Notes: generated by a model from the sequence alone, not told the origin. Positions 50,596 to 59,082 are shown, numbered from the stretch's first letter. The stretch: DNA of 64,000 nt from an uncultured Phascolarctobacterium sp. (GCA_900541915.1 UQLS01000010.1:3030-67029); one strand, 5' to 3'. A program made the numbers and translations.

Positions 50596-51822
50596 ATGAA
50601 AGAATTTGTTAAAAATTATTTAGCAGAGCATTATGACGATTATGTCAAAGATTTGGAAACCCTGACTAATATTGATTCCGGTAACGGTGACCGTGAAGGT
50701 ACTGAAGCAGCTAATAAATTTGTGGCTGAAAAAATGGAAGCTTTAGGAGCTGTTACGGAATTCAGATATAATGACCGCGCCTGCCATCTCATTTCCCGCT
50801 TAGCTGGCAAAGGCAAGCTGACAGTACTTTTGGTTGCTCATGTTGATACAGTATTTAAACGCGGTGAAGCGGCTAAACGTCCCTTCCGTGTTGACGAAAA
50901 CGGTTTTGCCTGGGGCCCCGGTGTAGGTGATGACAAGGCTACGGTTGTAGAAGTTATTTATGGTTTGCAGGCATTGAAAGCTGCCGGCTTTGATGATTTT
51001 AAGGAAATTATCTATTATACCAATGGTGAGGAAGAAGGCGGCTCTAAAACTGCCGAAGAAATAGTTGCTGAACTTTCTCAGCAGTCTGATTTTGCTATTA
51101 TTATGGACGTTGCTCGTCCGAACTGGGGGATTGTAACCCAGCGTAAAGGCAATGCCAAATATCGCATTGAAGTAACAGGCATTGGCGGTCATCACGGCAA
51201 CGCTTCTCAGCACTGTGCCAACGCTATCCATCAGCTGGCTTATACTATCACTGAACTGCACAAACTGGCAAGTCCTATGCCCGGCAAACCTGAAGACTTT
51301 ACTTCCGAAGCACTGAAAGCGCGCGGCATCGTTGATGCAGGTCAGTTTATTCCGCAAAATACCGTCAATGTAGGTGTGATTGGCTCTACTAATGATAAAA
51401 TCAGTGTAATTCCCGGTGATGCTTTCTGCGAAGTGAATGTACGCTGCTTCTCCGTAGCAGAGCAACAGCGGCTGGATGCTGCGATTAAAGCTTTGGAGGA
51501 TAAAATCGTTATCGAAGGTACCAAAGTGAAAGTCAGCGGCGGTATTGTTACCGGTCCTATGGAAAAAACACCTCAAGTACAGAAAATGGTTGATATTTAC
51601 AAAAATATCGTCAAAGAGGAATTTGGCGGAGAAGTTTCTGAGTGGGTTGCAGGCGGTTTGACTGACGGCAACAGAACGGCGAAATTCATTCCTACCTTAG
51701 ATGCGCTTGGCGTAGAGAATTATGATGAGCATACGGATCATGAGTCTGTTGATCTGAAAACTGCGGTTCCCAGAACAGCAGCATTTGCTCTTACGCTGGC
51801 TGAACTGACGAAAGTATTCTGA
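50596..51822 (+). CDS. M20 family metallopeptidase (glutamate carboxypeptidase-like)
   Basis: A 408-residue cytoplasmic zinc peptidase of the M20/CPG2 type. It has HVDTVF with the first metal ligand, WGPGVGDDKA with the bridging Asp, the catalytic Glu in NGEEEGG, and a dimerisation domain (GIGGHHGNAS) between the two halves. No signal peptide is seen with the start at ATG 50596, which follows AAGGGAG. The family cleaves C-terminal glutamate from peptides or folates, or acts on dipeptides; the substrate is unknown. Confidence 0.92.
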   Translation: MKEFVKNYLAEHYDDYVKDLETLTNIDSGNGDREGTEAANKFVAEKMEALGAVTEFRYNDRACHLISRLAGKGKLTVLLVAHVDTVFKRGEAAKRPFRVDENGFAWGPGVGDDKATVVEVIYGLQALKAAGFDDFKEIIYYTNGEEEGGSKTAEEIVAELSQQSDFAIIMDVARPNWGIVTQRKGNAKYRIEVTGIGGHHGNASQHCANAIHQLAYTITELHKLASPMPGKPEDFTSEALKARGIVDAGQFIPQNTVNVGVIGSTNDKISVIPGDAFCEVNVRCFSVAEQQRLDAAIKALEDKIVIEGTKVKVSGGIVTGPMEKTPQVQKMVDIYKNIVKEEFGGEVSEWVAGGLTDGNRTAKFIPTLDALGVENYDEHTDHESVDLKTAVPRTAAFALTLAELTKVF

Positions 51823-51827
51823 TTTTC

Positions 51828-51855
51828 AACAGGCGGTGTATACCGCCTGTTTTTT
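51828..51855 (+). terminator. Terminator after the M20 peptidase gene
   Basis: AACAGGCGGT and ACCGCCTGTT form a 10-base stem with a GTAT loop, followed by TTTT. Confidence 0.93.
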
Positions 51856-51903
51856 ATATGGTATAATTACAAAGATAATAAATTTTATATAAGGGATGAT
51901 AAG

Positions 51904-52782
51904 ATGTCTAAGAAAAGTAACAAATATGCAGGCGATCCGCCTAAGCAGGAACTTGTCGGTGCCAACCCTTATCTGGGACTGGGACGTCCTATTGATTTGT
52001 ATGATGGCGTGACAAGAATTGCTATGCTGTGTACTATCCTGTCAGCTGTAGCTGTAACTATTTGGAAGACTATGGCAGGTGTTGGTTCTTACGATGCTGC
52101 CATGGCAGGTATCGGTACAGCATTGGGATTTTTATTTTCCTTTATGATTGCGCAGGAACTTGATCCGGACAGAAAGCTTGGCGGTATTGTCGGTGGTGGT
52201 CTGACGATTATTGCTTCCCTGGTTCTTGGTGAAGGCAATATCTTAGTCATGCTGTGGCTGCTTTTTGTACTGCGTATGCTGAATCGTACTTCCGGTGACC
52301 GGCACCGCATTGTTGATAATCTAATCATTATCGGTTCTGCTGTTTGGCTTGGTACTGATGGTGCGTGGCTGTATCCTTTGATGACAGGTGCTATTTACGC
52401 GGTAGAAAGTCAGATTACCGGCGGTTATTTCCGCAGTCTGTATCTGGCTGGTGTAGCTATGGCAGGTGCGGCTGTTGCTAATTATGAAAGTGCTGCTCCG
52501 GTACTCTCTGTTATTTATGTTTACATAATGAGCTTTACTTTCATCATCTTCCTGCCGGAAATTCGTGCGGCAGCCTTTACACAGTTTAAGGCTGATAAGA
52601 GCGGCAAGCGTATCAGTCCACGCAGACTGCAGGTAGCGCAGGGAATGTTCCTGTTTATCGGATTCTTCCTGCCGTATTTCCATGGTGATGCTCAGGCTCT
52701 GGCATTGCTGCCGGCATTTATGGCTGCAATCGGCTGCGGCTGCTATCTTTTTGTTGACCTGCTGCAGAAGAAAATCGGTTGA
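51904..52782 (+). CDS. Integral membrane protein of unknown function
   Basis: A 292-residue protein with about 35 hydrophilic N-terminal residues (Lys-rich, with NPYLGLGRPIDLYDG) and then roughly eight hydrophobic segments. Loop residues such as QELDPDRKLGG and NRTSGDRHRIVDN stand out. I do not recognise the family. The ATG is preceded by AAGGGATGAT. It lies 35 bases upstream of the cyclophilin gene and could share its transcript. Confidence 0.75.
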   Translation: MSKKSNKYAGDPPKQELVGANPYLGLGRPIDLYDGVTRIAMLCTILSAVAVTIWKTMAGVGSYDAAMAGIGTALGFLFSFMIAQELDPDRKLGGIVGGGLTIIASLVLGEGNILVMLWLLFVLRMLNRTSGDRHRIVDNLIIIGSAVWLGTDGAWLYPLMTGAIYAVESQITGGYFRSLYLAGVAMAGAAVANYESAAPVLSVIYVYIMSFTFIIFLPEIRAAAFTQFKADKSGKRISPRRLQVAQGMFLFIGFFLPYFHGDAQALALLPAFMAAIGCGCYLFVDLLQKKIG

Positions 52783-52817
52783 TTTTAGTGCAGTAAATAG
52801 TTTAGGAGGCTTATACA

Positions 52818-53288
52818 ATGAGTGAAAACAGAAAAATCAAATTTACGACCAACAAAGGTGTCTTTGTTGCAGAAATGTTTGAGGATAAAGCTCCTCTGAC
52901 TACTAAAAATTTTATTGAACTTACCGAAAAAGGCTTTTATGACGGTGTTATTTTCCATCGTGTTATTGAAGACTTTATGATTCAGGGCGGTGACCCCACC
53001 GGTACTGGCATGGGCGGCCCTGGCTACAAAATTAAAGACGAATTTGGTGAAGGTCTGAAACATGATGATGAAGGCATCCTGTCCATGGCTAATGCAGGTC
53101 CTAACACTGGTGGCAGCCAGTTCTTCATTACTTTGGCACCTACTCCGTGGCTTGACGGTCATCATGCTATTTTTGGACGTATTGTTGAAGGTATGGAAGT
53201 AGTACGCCTGATTGGTGTTGTTCCTACTGATTTCCGTGATCGTCCGAAAGATCCTGTTATCATGGAAAAGGTTGAGGTTGTAAAATAA
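52818..53288 (+). CDS. Peptidyl-prolyl cis-trans isomerase (cyclophilin type)
   Basis: A 156-residue cytoplasmic cyclophilin that speeds proline isomerisation in protein folding. It has the active-site FHRVIEDFMIQGGDPTGTG with the catalytic Arg, then GGSQFFITLAPTPWLDGHHAIFG. There is no signal peptide. TTAGGAGG precedes the ATG. The small GIY-YIG gene starts one base after its stop. Confidence 0.95.
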   Translation: MSENRKIKFTTNKGVFVAEMFEDKAPLTTKNFIELTEKGFYDGVIFHRVIEDFMIQGGDPTGTGMGGPGYKIKDEFGEGLKHDDEGILSMANAGPNTGGSQFFITLAPTPWLDGHHAIFGRIVEGMEVVRLIGVVPTDFRDRPKDPVIMEKVEVVK

Positions 53289-53289
53289 G

Positions 53290-53553
53290 ATGACGGCTTT
53301 TGTATATATGCTGCGGTGTAAAGATGGCAGCCTATATACTGGTTGGACGGACGATTTGCAGCATCGGCTGGAAATGCACCGGCAGGGAAAAGGGGCCAAG
53401 TATACAAGAGGACGTGGTCCTTTAGAGCTGGTGTACAGTGAAGAGCTGCCGGATAAATCCAGCGCCTTAAAACGTGAATATGCTATTAAACAGATGAAAC
53501 GCAGTGAAAAACTGCTTTTATGTTGTCAGCAGGACGGAAAAAGTAAAATTTGA
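53290..53553 (+). CDS. GIY-YIG nuclease domain protein (YhbQ/UPF0213-like)
   Basis: An 87-residue single-domain protein of the UPF0213 type. The GIY-YIG signature appears as VYMLRC and LYTGWTDDLQHRLEMH, followed by KGAKYTRGRGPLELVYSEE, with the catalytic Arg and later Glu. Relatives may act on single-stranded or structured DNA, but the biological role is unclear. It has no clear ribosome site and starts one base after the cyclophilin stop, so translation is probably coupled. Confidence 0.88.
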   Translation: MTAFVYMLRCKDGSLYTGWTDDLQHRLEMHRQGKGAKYTRGRGPLELVYSEELPDKSSALKREYAIKQMKRSEKLLLCCQQDGKSKI

Positions 53554-53570
53554 AAGATTTCGAAAATTCA

Positions 53571-53599
53571 TTGCTTTTATAATTGTAATCAGATATAAT
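53571..53599 (+). promoter_or_regulatory. Promoter of the cold-shock gene
   Basis: TTGCTT (53571-53576) and TATAAT (53594-53599) are 17 bases apart. The leader of about 55 bases contains a GAACTTGTTT/AAACAGTTC hairpin at about 53608-53630. Confidence 0.65.
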
Positions 53600-53658
53600 A
53601 AGCAGGTGAACTTGTTTAAAGAAACAGTTCAAGTTTTATTTTTAGGAGGCCCAGAAAT

Positions 53659-53856
53659 ATGACTGGCAAAGTAAAATGGTTTAATGCAGAAAAAGGTTAT
53701 GGCTTTATCGAACGCGAAGACGGTGGCGATGTATTCGTACATTTCACTGCTATCCAAGCTGACGGCTACAGAACCCTTGAAGAAGGTCAAGCTGTAGAAT
53801 TCGACGTTGTTCAAGGTGAACGCGGCGAACAAGCTACTAACGTTGTTCGTCTGTAA
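53659..53856 (+). CDS. Cold-shock domain protein (CspA/CspB family)
   Basis: A 65-residue single-stranded nucleic-acid-binding protein. It has RNP1 KGYGFIE and RNP2 VFVHF, and begins with TGKVKWFNAEKGYG as most Csp proteins do. It acts as an RNA chaperone. TTAGGAGG gives a strong ribosome site. It is monocistronic with its own promoter, a structured leader and a terminator, as usual for csp genes. Confidence 0.96.
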   Translation: MTGKVKWFNAEKGYGFIEREDGGDVFVHFTAIQADGYRTLEEGQAVEFDVVQGERGEQATNVVRL

Positions 53857-53906
53857 TACATATAGAATTTAAACGCTTAATTTTATATTGTTAATGAACC
53901 GGAAAG

Positions 53907-53933
53907 GCACTTCCATTTGGAAGTGCTTTTTTT
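53907..53933 (+). terminator. Terminator after the cold-shock gene
   Basis: GCACTTCC and GGAAGTGC form a stem with an ATTT loop, followed by a run of seven T residues. Confidence 0.93.
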
Positions 53934-53942
53934 ACGTGCATT

Positions 53943-53970
53943 TTACATAGATATGTAACAGATTTTACAT
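53943..53970. promoter_or_regulatory. Dyad TTACAT-N4-ATGTAA plus a third half-site upstream of the sugar-type ABC operon
   Basis: TTACAT (53943-53948) and ATGTAA (53953-53958) form a perfect dyad, and TTACAT recurs at 53965-53970. They overlap the -35 region of a possible promoter with TAAAAT at 53979-53984, so this may be the operator controlling the transporter operon. The regulator is unknown. Confidence 0.4.
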
Positions 53971-54032
53971 TGAACCGGTAAAATATGGACAATCGCAAAG
54001 CAAAAAGTAATTAATTAATGGAGGAATTGTGT

Positions 54033-55331
54033 ATGAAATTGAAAAAAATTTTAGCCGGTGCAATGGTATCTTTACTGGCTATGACTGCTCTTACTGGCTG
54101 CGGTAATGACAGCAAACAAGCAGATTCCGGCAAAAAGGTACAAATTGAATACTGGCATGTTGCTGCTGAAAGCTTCGGCGGTGCTACTGTTAAAGAACTG
54201 GTAGCAGATTTTAATAAAAAACATCCTAATATCGAAGTTGTAGCTAAATATAATCCTGATATGTACAAAGGCTTGACTCAAAACCTGCAGGCTGCAATGG
54301 CATCCGGAAAAAATCCGGACGTAGTACAGATGGGTTATTCTTATCTGAACTATGCAGCAGAAAACTTCAAATATACTGATTTGAACGACGCTTTTAAACA
54401 GGCAGGCGATCCTAACTTTATGAAAGATAATTTCCTGCCCAACGTATTGGAACTGGCACAGACTGACGACGGCAAACAAATTGGTCTGCCTTATTCTGTA
54501 AGCGTGCCGGTACTTTATTACAACCCGGAAATCTTTGCTGCAGCAGGACTTGATCCGGAAAACCCGCCTAAAAACTGGAAAGAAGTAGCAGAAGATGCGA
54601 AGATCATCAAAGAAAAAACCGGTAATATGGGTTTCTTTATGCAGGAATATGCTGATAACTGGACTCAGCAGGCTTTGATTGAATCTAATGGCGGCGCTAT
54701 GCTGAAAAAGGTTGACGGCAAAACTGTAGCTGCTTTTGATACTCCTGAAGCTGCAGAAGCATATCAGGTAATTGCTGATATGGTTAAAGACGGCAGCGGC
54801 CTGCATGCAACTAACGAAGAAGGCTTCCAGGCGTATCTGAGTGGTAAACTGGGTATGGTCTGCACCACTATCGGTAAACGTGCTAACTTTGAAAAGAGTG
54901 CTAAATTCCCTGTAAAAGCTGCTCCGTTCCCTGTTTTTGAAGGCAAAGAGCTGAAAGTTCCTGCTGGCGGCAACTTCCTGATGATTTTCTCCAAAGATAA
55001 AGAGAAAGAAAAAGCTGCAGTTGAATTTATCAAATATCTTGAATCTCCTGAAGCACTGGCAAAATGGAGTACCGGTACCGGTTACCTGCCTCCTCGCAAA
55101 GGCGTAGCTGAAGATCCTTCCGGTTTCAAAAAGATTGTTGATGAAAACAAAAACATCCAGACTGCACTGGCAATGATGCCTAAAGTTGTAAAATGGGCAA
55201 GCTTCCCCGGTGCTAACGGTCTGCAGGCAGAACAACTGCTGATTGATGCCCGCGATATTATCCTCAGCGGTAAACAAAGCGCAGCTGACGCACTGCATGA
55301 AACTGCGGAAAAAATCAATAAATTGCTGTAA
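54033..55331 (+). CDS. Family 1 ABC transporter substrate-binding lipoprotein
   Basis: A 432-residue extracellular binding protein with a lipoprotein signal (lipobox ALTGC) followed by EYWHVAAESFGGATVKELVADFNKKHP, typical of the SBP_bac_1 family that includes UgpB and maltose-type proteins. Ligands are sugars, glycerol-3-phosphate or phosphodiesters. The start at ATG 54033 follows GGAGGAA. It is the first gene of a five- or six-gene operon. A hairpin separates it from the permease genes. The overall set (binding protein, two permeases, ATPase of about 358 residues) is ugp-like, but the substrate is not established. Confidence 0.92.
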   Translation: MKLKKILAGAMVSLLAMTALTGCGNDSKQADSGKKVQIEYWHVAAESFGGATVKELVADFNKKHPNIEVVAKYNPDMYKGLTQNLQAAMASGKNPDVVQMGYSYLNYAAENFKYTDLNDAFKQAGDPNFMKDNFLPNVLELAQTDDGKQIGLPYSVSVPVLYYNPEIFAAAGLDPENPPKNWKEVAEDAKIIKEKTGNMGFFMQEYADNWTQQALIESNGGAMLKKVDGKTVAAFDTPEAAEAYQVIADMVKDGSGLHATNEEGFQAYLSGKLGMVCTTIGKRANFEKSAKFPVKAAPFPVFEGKELKVPAGGNFLMIFSKDKEKEKAAVEFIKYLESPEALAKWSTGTGYLPPRKGVAEDPSGFKKIVDENKNIQTALAMMPKVVKWASFPGANGLQAEQLLIDARDIILSGKQSAADALHETAEKINKLL

Positions 55332-55348
55332 ATTGCATAAATCTTGAT

Positions 55349-55371
55349 AATGCCGCTGCTAAGGCGGCATT
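55349..55371 (+). terminator. Intercistronic hairpin after the binding-protein gene
   Basis: AATGCCGC and GCGGCATT form an eight-base stem with a TGCTAAG loop. The tail (ATTTATC) is poor in T, so read-through into the permease genes is expected. Confidence 0.65.
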
Positions 55372-55399
55372 ATTTATCTACTGGTCAAAGGAGTTTTCT

Positions 55400-56278
55400 A
55401 TGAGTAAAAACGGCAAGGAAGCTTTGTTATATATCTTTCCGGCAGCAGCGCTGTTTCTGATCTTTTTTTACTGGCCGCTGCTGCAGAATATCTATCTGAG
55501 CTTTTTTTCTTGGAATATGGTCAGTCCGACCATGAAATTTGTCGGTATTGAGAACTTTACCGAACTTTTAGCCAGTGCTGAACTGCTGAAAATATTACTG
55601 AATACAGTACTGTTTGTAGCAATTATGCTGGTGCTTAATTTTGTTCTTCCCTATATTTATTCGTTTGTCTTAGGACATTTGGTGCATCGCTGGAACGCTT
55701 TTTATCGTTCTGCTCTGTTCCTGCCTTCTACATTGTCATTAGCGGTAGCAAGCATTCTGTTTTTGTGGATTTATAATCCGCTGGCTGGTCCTTTAAGCAT
55801 TATTCTGGGCTGGTTTGATATGGAGTCACCGCGTTGGTTTAAAGAAAATTATCTGGTTATTTTTGCTATCTGCACTATTATCGGCTGGAAGGTTTTTGGC
55901 TATAACCTGATTATTATGCTGGCCGCTATGGTTGCAGTGCCTCGTGAGATGATTGAAGCGGCTAAACTGGAAAATGCTTCCAACTGGGTGATTTTCAAAA
56001 AAATTATTCTGCCGATGACTTCATCAACAGCCATCTATGTATTTACCATAACCGTAGTATTTGGTCTGCAGTATGTACTGGTACCTGTTAATATGCTGAC
56101 GCAGGGCGGTCCTGACCAAGGCAGTTCCAATCTGGTATATATCATTTACCAGTACGCCTTTACCTTCTTCCAGACAGGTAAGTCTGCTGCCTATGCGGTT
56201 ATAACCATGGTATGCTATCTGGCATTCCTGTATGTGAAAAATAAATATCTGGAGAAAAAAGTATATTATGAAAACTGA
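55400..56278 (+). CDS. Carbohydrate-type ABC transporter permease 1 (UgpA/MalF-like)
   Basis: A 292-residue inner-membrane permease with six hydrophobic segments. The coupling loop EMIEAAKLENASNWVIFKKIILP is the EAA motif of this class. A short hydrophilic N-terminus precedes LYIFPAAALFLIFFYWPLL, typical of UgpA-like proteins. AAAGGAG lies upstream of the ATG. It overlaps the second permease by 11 bases, with which it forms the channel. Confidence 0.92.
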   Translation: MSKNGKEALLYIFPAAALFLIFFYWPLLQNIYLSFFSWNMVSPTMKFVGIENFTELLASAELLKILLNTVLFVAIMLVLNFVLPYIYSFVLGHLVHRWNAFYRSALFLPSTLSLAVASILFLWIYNPLAGPLSIILGWFDMESPRWFKENYLVIFAICTIIGWKVFGYNLIIMLAAMVAVPREMIEAAKLENASNWVIFKKIILPMTSSTAIYVFTITVVFGLQYVLVPVNMLTQGGPDQGSSNLVYIIYQYAFTFFQTGKSAAYAVITMVCYLAFLYVKNKYLEKKVYYEN

Positions 56279-57095
56279 TTTGCGCAAAGAATTTATCTGG
56301 CATGTACTGCTTTTAGCAGCTGTATTTCTGATGTTATGGCCCATTCTGTTCATGATTTCTACTTCTTTTAAAGATCTGAATCAGGTTTTTGAGTCTACCT
56401 TAAATCCGCTGCCCTGGCCGCCTACGTTCAGCAATTATCTGTCCGTATTGGAAAGTTTTCCGCTGCTGACTTATATTTGGAATACCTTCTTTATTGCGGC
56501 AGTAGTAACTGTCTGCAAGGCTACGACCAGTGTGTTGGCAGCCTTTGCCTTTGTTTATTATGATTTTAAATATAAAGAAACTATTTTCAACGGTATGCTG
56601 TTGACCTTCTTTATCCCTATAACAGTGCTGATTATGCCTAACTACCTGATGATGGCAAAATTAGACTTGCTGGACAGTCCCTGGGGCGTTATTTTACCGT
56701 GTTTAGTAGACGGTATGGGCGTTTTCCTCATGCGTCAGACTATGCGCAGTATACCTAAACCGTTGCTGGAAGCAGCAATTTTGGATGGTGCCAAACCGCA
56801 TCAGATTTTGTGGAAAGTTATCCTGCCGCTGATTAAACCGTCAGTACTGGCTGTATCCATCCTGTTCTTTATCAATTCCTGGAATGAATACTTCTGGCCG
56901 CTCTTGATTTTGCAGGACAAGGATAATTACACACTGCCGCTGGCCCTGCAGATGTTTATCAGCGCCGAGGGTGGCAGCGAATGGGGTATTGCCATGGCTG
57001 TTGCAACTTTAACAAGCTTGCCGCCTCTGCTCTTATACTGCTTCTGTCAGAAATTTATCATCAACACATTTATGCAATCGGGGGTTAAAGGTTAA
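56268..57095 (+). CDS. Carbohydrate-type ABC transporter permease 2 (UgpE/MalG-like)
   Basis: A 275-residue permease with six hydrophobic segments and the EAA-type loop PLLEAAILDGAKPHQILWKVILPLIKP. The FMISTSFKDLNQVFES stretch after the first helix and SWNEYFWPLL near the end are typical of MalG/UgpE-type proteins. It overlaps both neighbours: 11 bases with permease 1 and one base with the ATPase gene, so the three are tightly coupled. Confidence 0.93.
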   Translation: MKTDLRKEFIWHVLLLAAVFLMLWPILFMISTSFKDLNQVFESTLNPLPWPPTFSNYLSVLESFPLLTYIWNTFFIAAVVTVCKATTSVLAAFAFVYYDFKYKETIFNGMLLTFFIPITVLIMPNYLMMAKLDLLDSPWGVILPCLVDGMGVFLMRQTMRSIPKPLLEAAILDGAKPHQILWKVILPLIKPSVLAVSILFFINSWNEYFWPLLILQDKDNYTLPLALQMFISAEGGSEWGIAMAVATLTSLPPLLLYCFCQKFIINTFMQSGVKG

Positions 57096-58171
57096 TGCAA
57101 AACAGTATTGTTTTTTCACATGTAAAAAAAGCTTACGGCAAAACCGTTGTTATAGAAGATTTGAATCTGGAAATCCGCGAAGGCGAGCGACTTATTCTTT
57201 TAGGGCCTTCCGGCTGCGGCAAGACTACTACGCTGCGTATGATTGCCGGCTTTGAGGAAATCAGCGGCGGCGAGCTTTATATGAACGGCAAGGTAGTTAA
57301 TGATTTGCCGCCCGGAGAACGCAATATCGCTATGGTATTTCAAAGCTATGCGCTGTTCCCGCATCTGAGTGTATGGGATAATATTACTTTCGGTTTGCAG
57401 CTGCAAAAATTACCGGAAGATGAAATCCGTACAAGAGCAGAAAAAGCTTTGGAGATTTTGCATCTTAAAGGCTATGAACATAAAAAAACTCATGAGCTCA
57501 GCGGCGGTCAGAAGCAAAGGGTTGCTCTCTGCCGTGCTATTGTTAAGCATTCTCCGTACTTTTTGCTGGATGAGCCGCTTTCCAACCTTGATGCTCAGCT
57601 GCGTCAAAAGGCAAGAACTGAGCTGGTAAAACTGCATGAAATGTTTAAACCGACTATGATTTATGTTACACATGACCAGATTGAGGCAATGACTGTTGCC
57701 AACAGAATTGCGGTTATGAATAAAGGTGTGCTGCAGCAGATTGATACCCCGGAGAATATTTATCATCATCCGGCTAATACTTTTGTAGCTTCCTTTATTG
57801 GTTCTCCGGCTATGAATATCATTAAAGCACGTTTTGACAATAAAAAACTGGCTGTGGGTAAATGCTGCCTGGAAGTGCCGGAAGCATGGTGCAAGATTAT
57901 TGACGGCAGAAAAGAATTATTGTTTGGTTTGCGTCCTGAAGCCTGCGTGCCTAAATTTGACGGAGGCATGATTAAAGGGCAGGTTGAATTTATGGAAAAT
58001 ACCGGCAATCTGAAAACTGCCAACCTGCGTCTTGGCAGCGGTGAAAATTTCTTTATTCAGGCCAGTGACCCGAAACTTGATTTGCAGTCTGCCAAAGGCT
58101 TTGATTTTGACTGGAGCAATGTCAACTTGTTTGATGCTGAAACAGGCATGAATATAGGTTATGTGAGGTAA
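57095..58171 (+). CDS. Carbohydrate-type ABC transporter ATP-binding protein (UgpC/MalK-like)
   Basis: A 358-residue ATPase with Walker A GPSGCGKTT (37-45), Q-loop VFQSYALFPHLSV, signature LSGGQKQR, Walker B LLDEPLSNLDAQLR and switch VTHDQIEAM. Beyond residue 230 comes the OB-fold regulatory domain (TOBE) found in MalK/UgpC proteins; it is shortened or divergent at the end. It energises the two permeases encoded just upstream. The start overlaps the permease stop by one base (TAATG). Confidence 0.94.
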   Translation: MQNSIVFSHVKKAYGKTVVIEDLNLEIREGERLILLGPSGCGKTTTLRMIAGFEEISGGELYMNGKVVNDLPPGERNIAMVFQSYALFPHLSVWDNITFGLQLQKLPEDEIRTRAEKALEILHLKGYEHKKTHELSGGQKQRVALCRAIVKHSPYFLLDEPLSNLDAQLRQKARTELVKLHEMFKPTMIYVTHDQIEAMTVANRIAVMNKGVLQQIDTPENIYHHPANTFVASFIGSPAMNIIKARFDNKKLAVGKCCLEVPEAWCKIIDGRKELLFGLRPEACVPKFDGGMIKGQVEFMENTGNLKTANLRLGSGENFFIQASDPKLDLQSAKGFDFDWSNVNLFDAETGMNIGYVR

Positions 58172-58176
58172 AAAAG

Positions 58177-58953
58177 ATGCGTTTTTCTGTAAGTGATTTA
58201 CTGTTTCCGGGCTTTCAAAAATATCCTCTGTGTGATTTGAGCAGTGAATACGGTATAGAATTTTTCTATGAATTCGGTAAAGATTATTACTGGAACGAGG
58301 AAACTGCCAGCTGGGGCGCAAGAACTCTTTCTATTCATGGTCCCTGTGTAGCTGTAAACCTGGCTGATAAAAAACAGACAAATTACAGTAAGGTTTTTGA
58401 GAAAACTTTTGCTTATGCGCAAAAAGTAAGGGCCGAATTTGTTGTTGTTCATACTAATGAAAGCTGGCAGGGTGACAGAGAAAAAGTACAGGCTTTGGTT
58501 ATTAAGAGACTCCGTCAGTTAGTCAGCCTGGCTAAAAGCTATGGCGTGCGTCTGGTAATAGAAAATGTAGGTCTGCGTACTAAAGGTAATGTTCTGTTTG
58601 ATTTACATGAATATATTGCTTTGTTTGACATTTTCCCCGATGCATATGCACTGATTGATACAGGCCACGCTCATGTTAACGGCTGGGAACTTCCGTCTGT
58701 AATTGAAGCACTGCAGGGGAAACTTATCGGCTGCCATGTTCACGATAATAATGGCGATGCTGATGCACATTTACCGGTAGGAGAAGGAAATATCGACTGG
58801 AAAGGCTATTTTAGTGCCATTAAAAAATTTGCTCCTAAAGCAGTACAGGTATTTGAGTACAGCCAGGGTTTTGTCACAGCAGCTGCGCTGGAAGAGCATA
58901 TAGCTGCTTTGCGCAGACAGTACAGACTGGAACAGAAAAAAACTGAGGCTTAA
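58177..58953 (+). CDS. Sugar phosphate isomerase/epimerase-like TIM-barrel protein
   Basis: A 258-residue protein of the xylose isomerase-like TIM-barrel family (AP endonuclease 2 fold). Candidate metal ligands are His in VVVHTNES, Glu in VRLVIENVG, Asp and His in ALIDTGHAHVNG, His in GCHVHDNNGDADAHLPVGEGNIDW, and Glu in VFEYS. The motif set HDN-D-H-xxxGxGxIDW is typical of epimerases of this fold. The gene lies five bases after the ATPase, so the imported compound is probably its substrate or a precursor. The exact reaction cannot be given. Confidence 0.85.
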   Translation: MRFSVSDLLFPGFQKYPLCDLSSEYGIEFFYEFGKDYYWNEETASWGARTLSIHGPCVAVNLADKKQTNYSKVFEKTFAYAQKVRAEFVVVHTNESWQGDREKVQALVIKRLRQLVSLAKSYGVRLVIENVGLRTKGNVLFDLHEYIALFDIFPDAYALIDTGHAHVNGWELPSVIEALQGKLIGCHVHDNNGDADAHLPVGEGNIDWKGYFSAIKKFAPKAVQVFEYSQGFVTAAALEEHIAALRRQYRLEQKKTEA

Positions 58954-58954
58954 G

Positions 58955-59017
58955 ATGGAGTGCATACTTCCCATAGCAGTTTTATTCTTAGGCTGGATGA
59001 TTCTTAATTATATTTGA
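58955..59017 (+). CDS. Possible 20-residue membrane peptide
   Basis: A short frame starts at ATG 58955, one base after the preceding stop, with GAGG (58945-58948) six bases upstream, and ends in TGA just before the operon terminator. The peptide is 20 residues, strongly hydrophobic from Ile4 to Ile20 (IAVLFLGWMIL core) with a Met-Glu-Cys start, so it could be one membrane span. Size and place fit small transporter-associated membrane proteins, but no homology is known to me and it may be chance. Confidence 0.35.
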   Translation: MECILPIAVLFLGWMILNYI

Positions 59018-59021
59018 GTAT

Positions 59022-59052
59022 AAAAACGGACAGAAATATCTGTCCGTTTTTT
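59022..59052 (+). terminator. Terminator of the sugar-type ABC operon
   Basis: AAAAACGGACAGA and TCTGTCCGTTTTT form a 13-base stem with an AATA loop and a T-run. Confidence 0.95.
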
Positions 59053-59082
59053 GTTGTCTAAAAGTGGCCGCAAAGGTGTGTT

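Noticed and set aside
54072..55298. Minus-strand open frame of 408 codons
   Set aside because: It lies opposite the binding-protein gene and translates to a Cys/Phe/Arg-rich sequence without any family motif.
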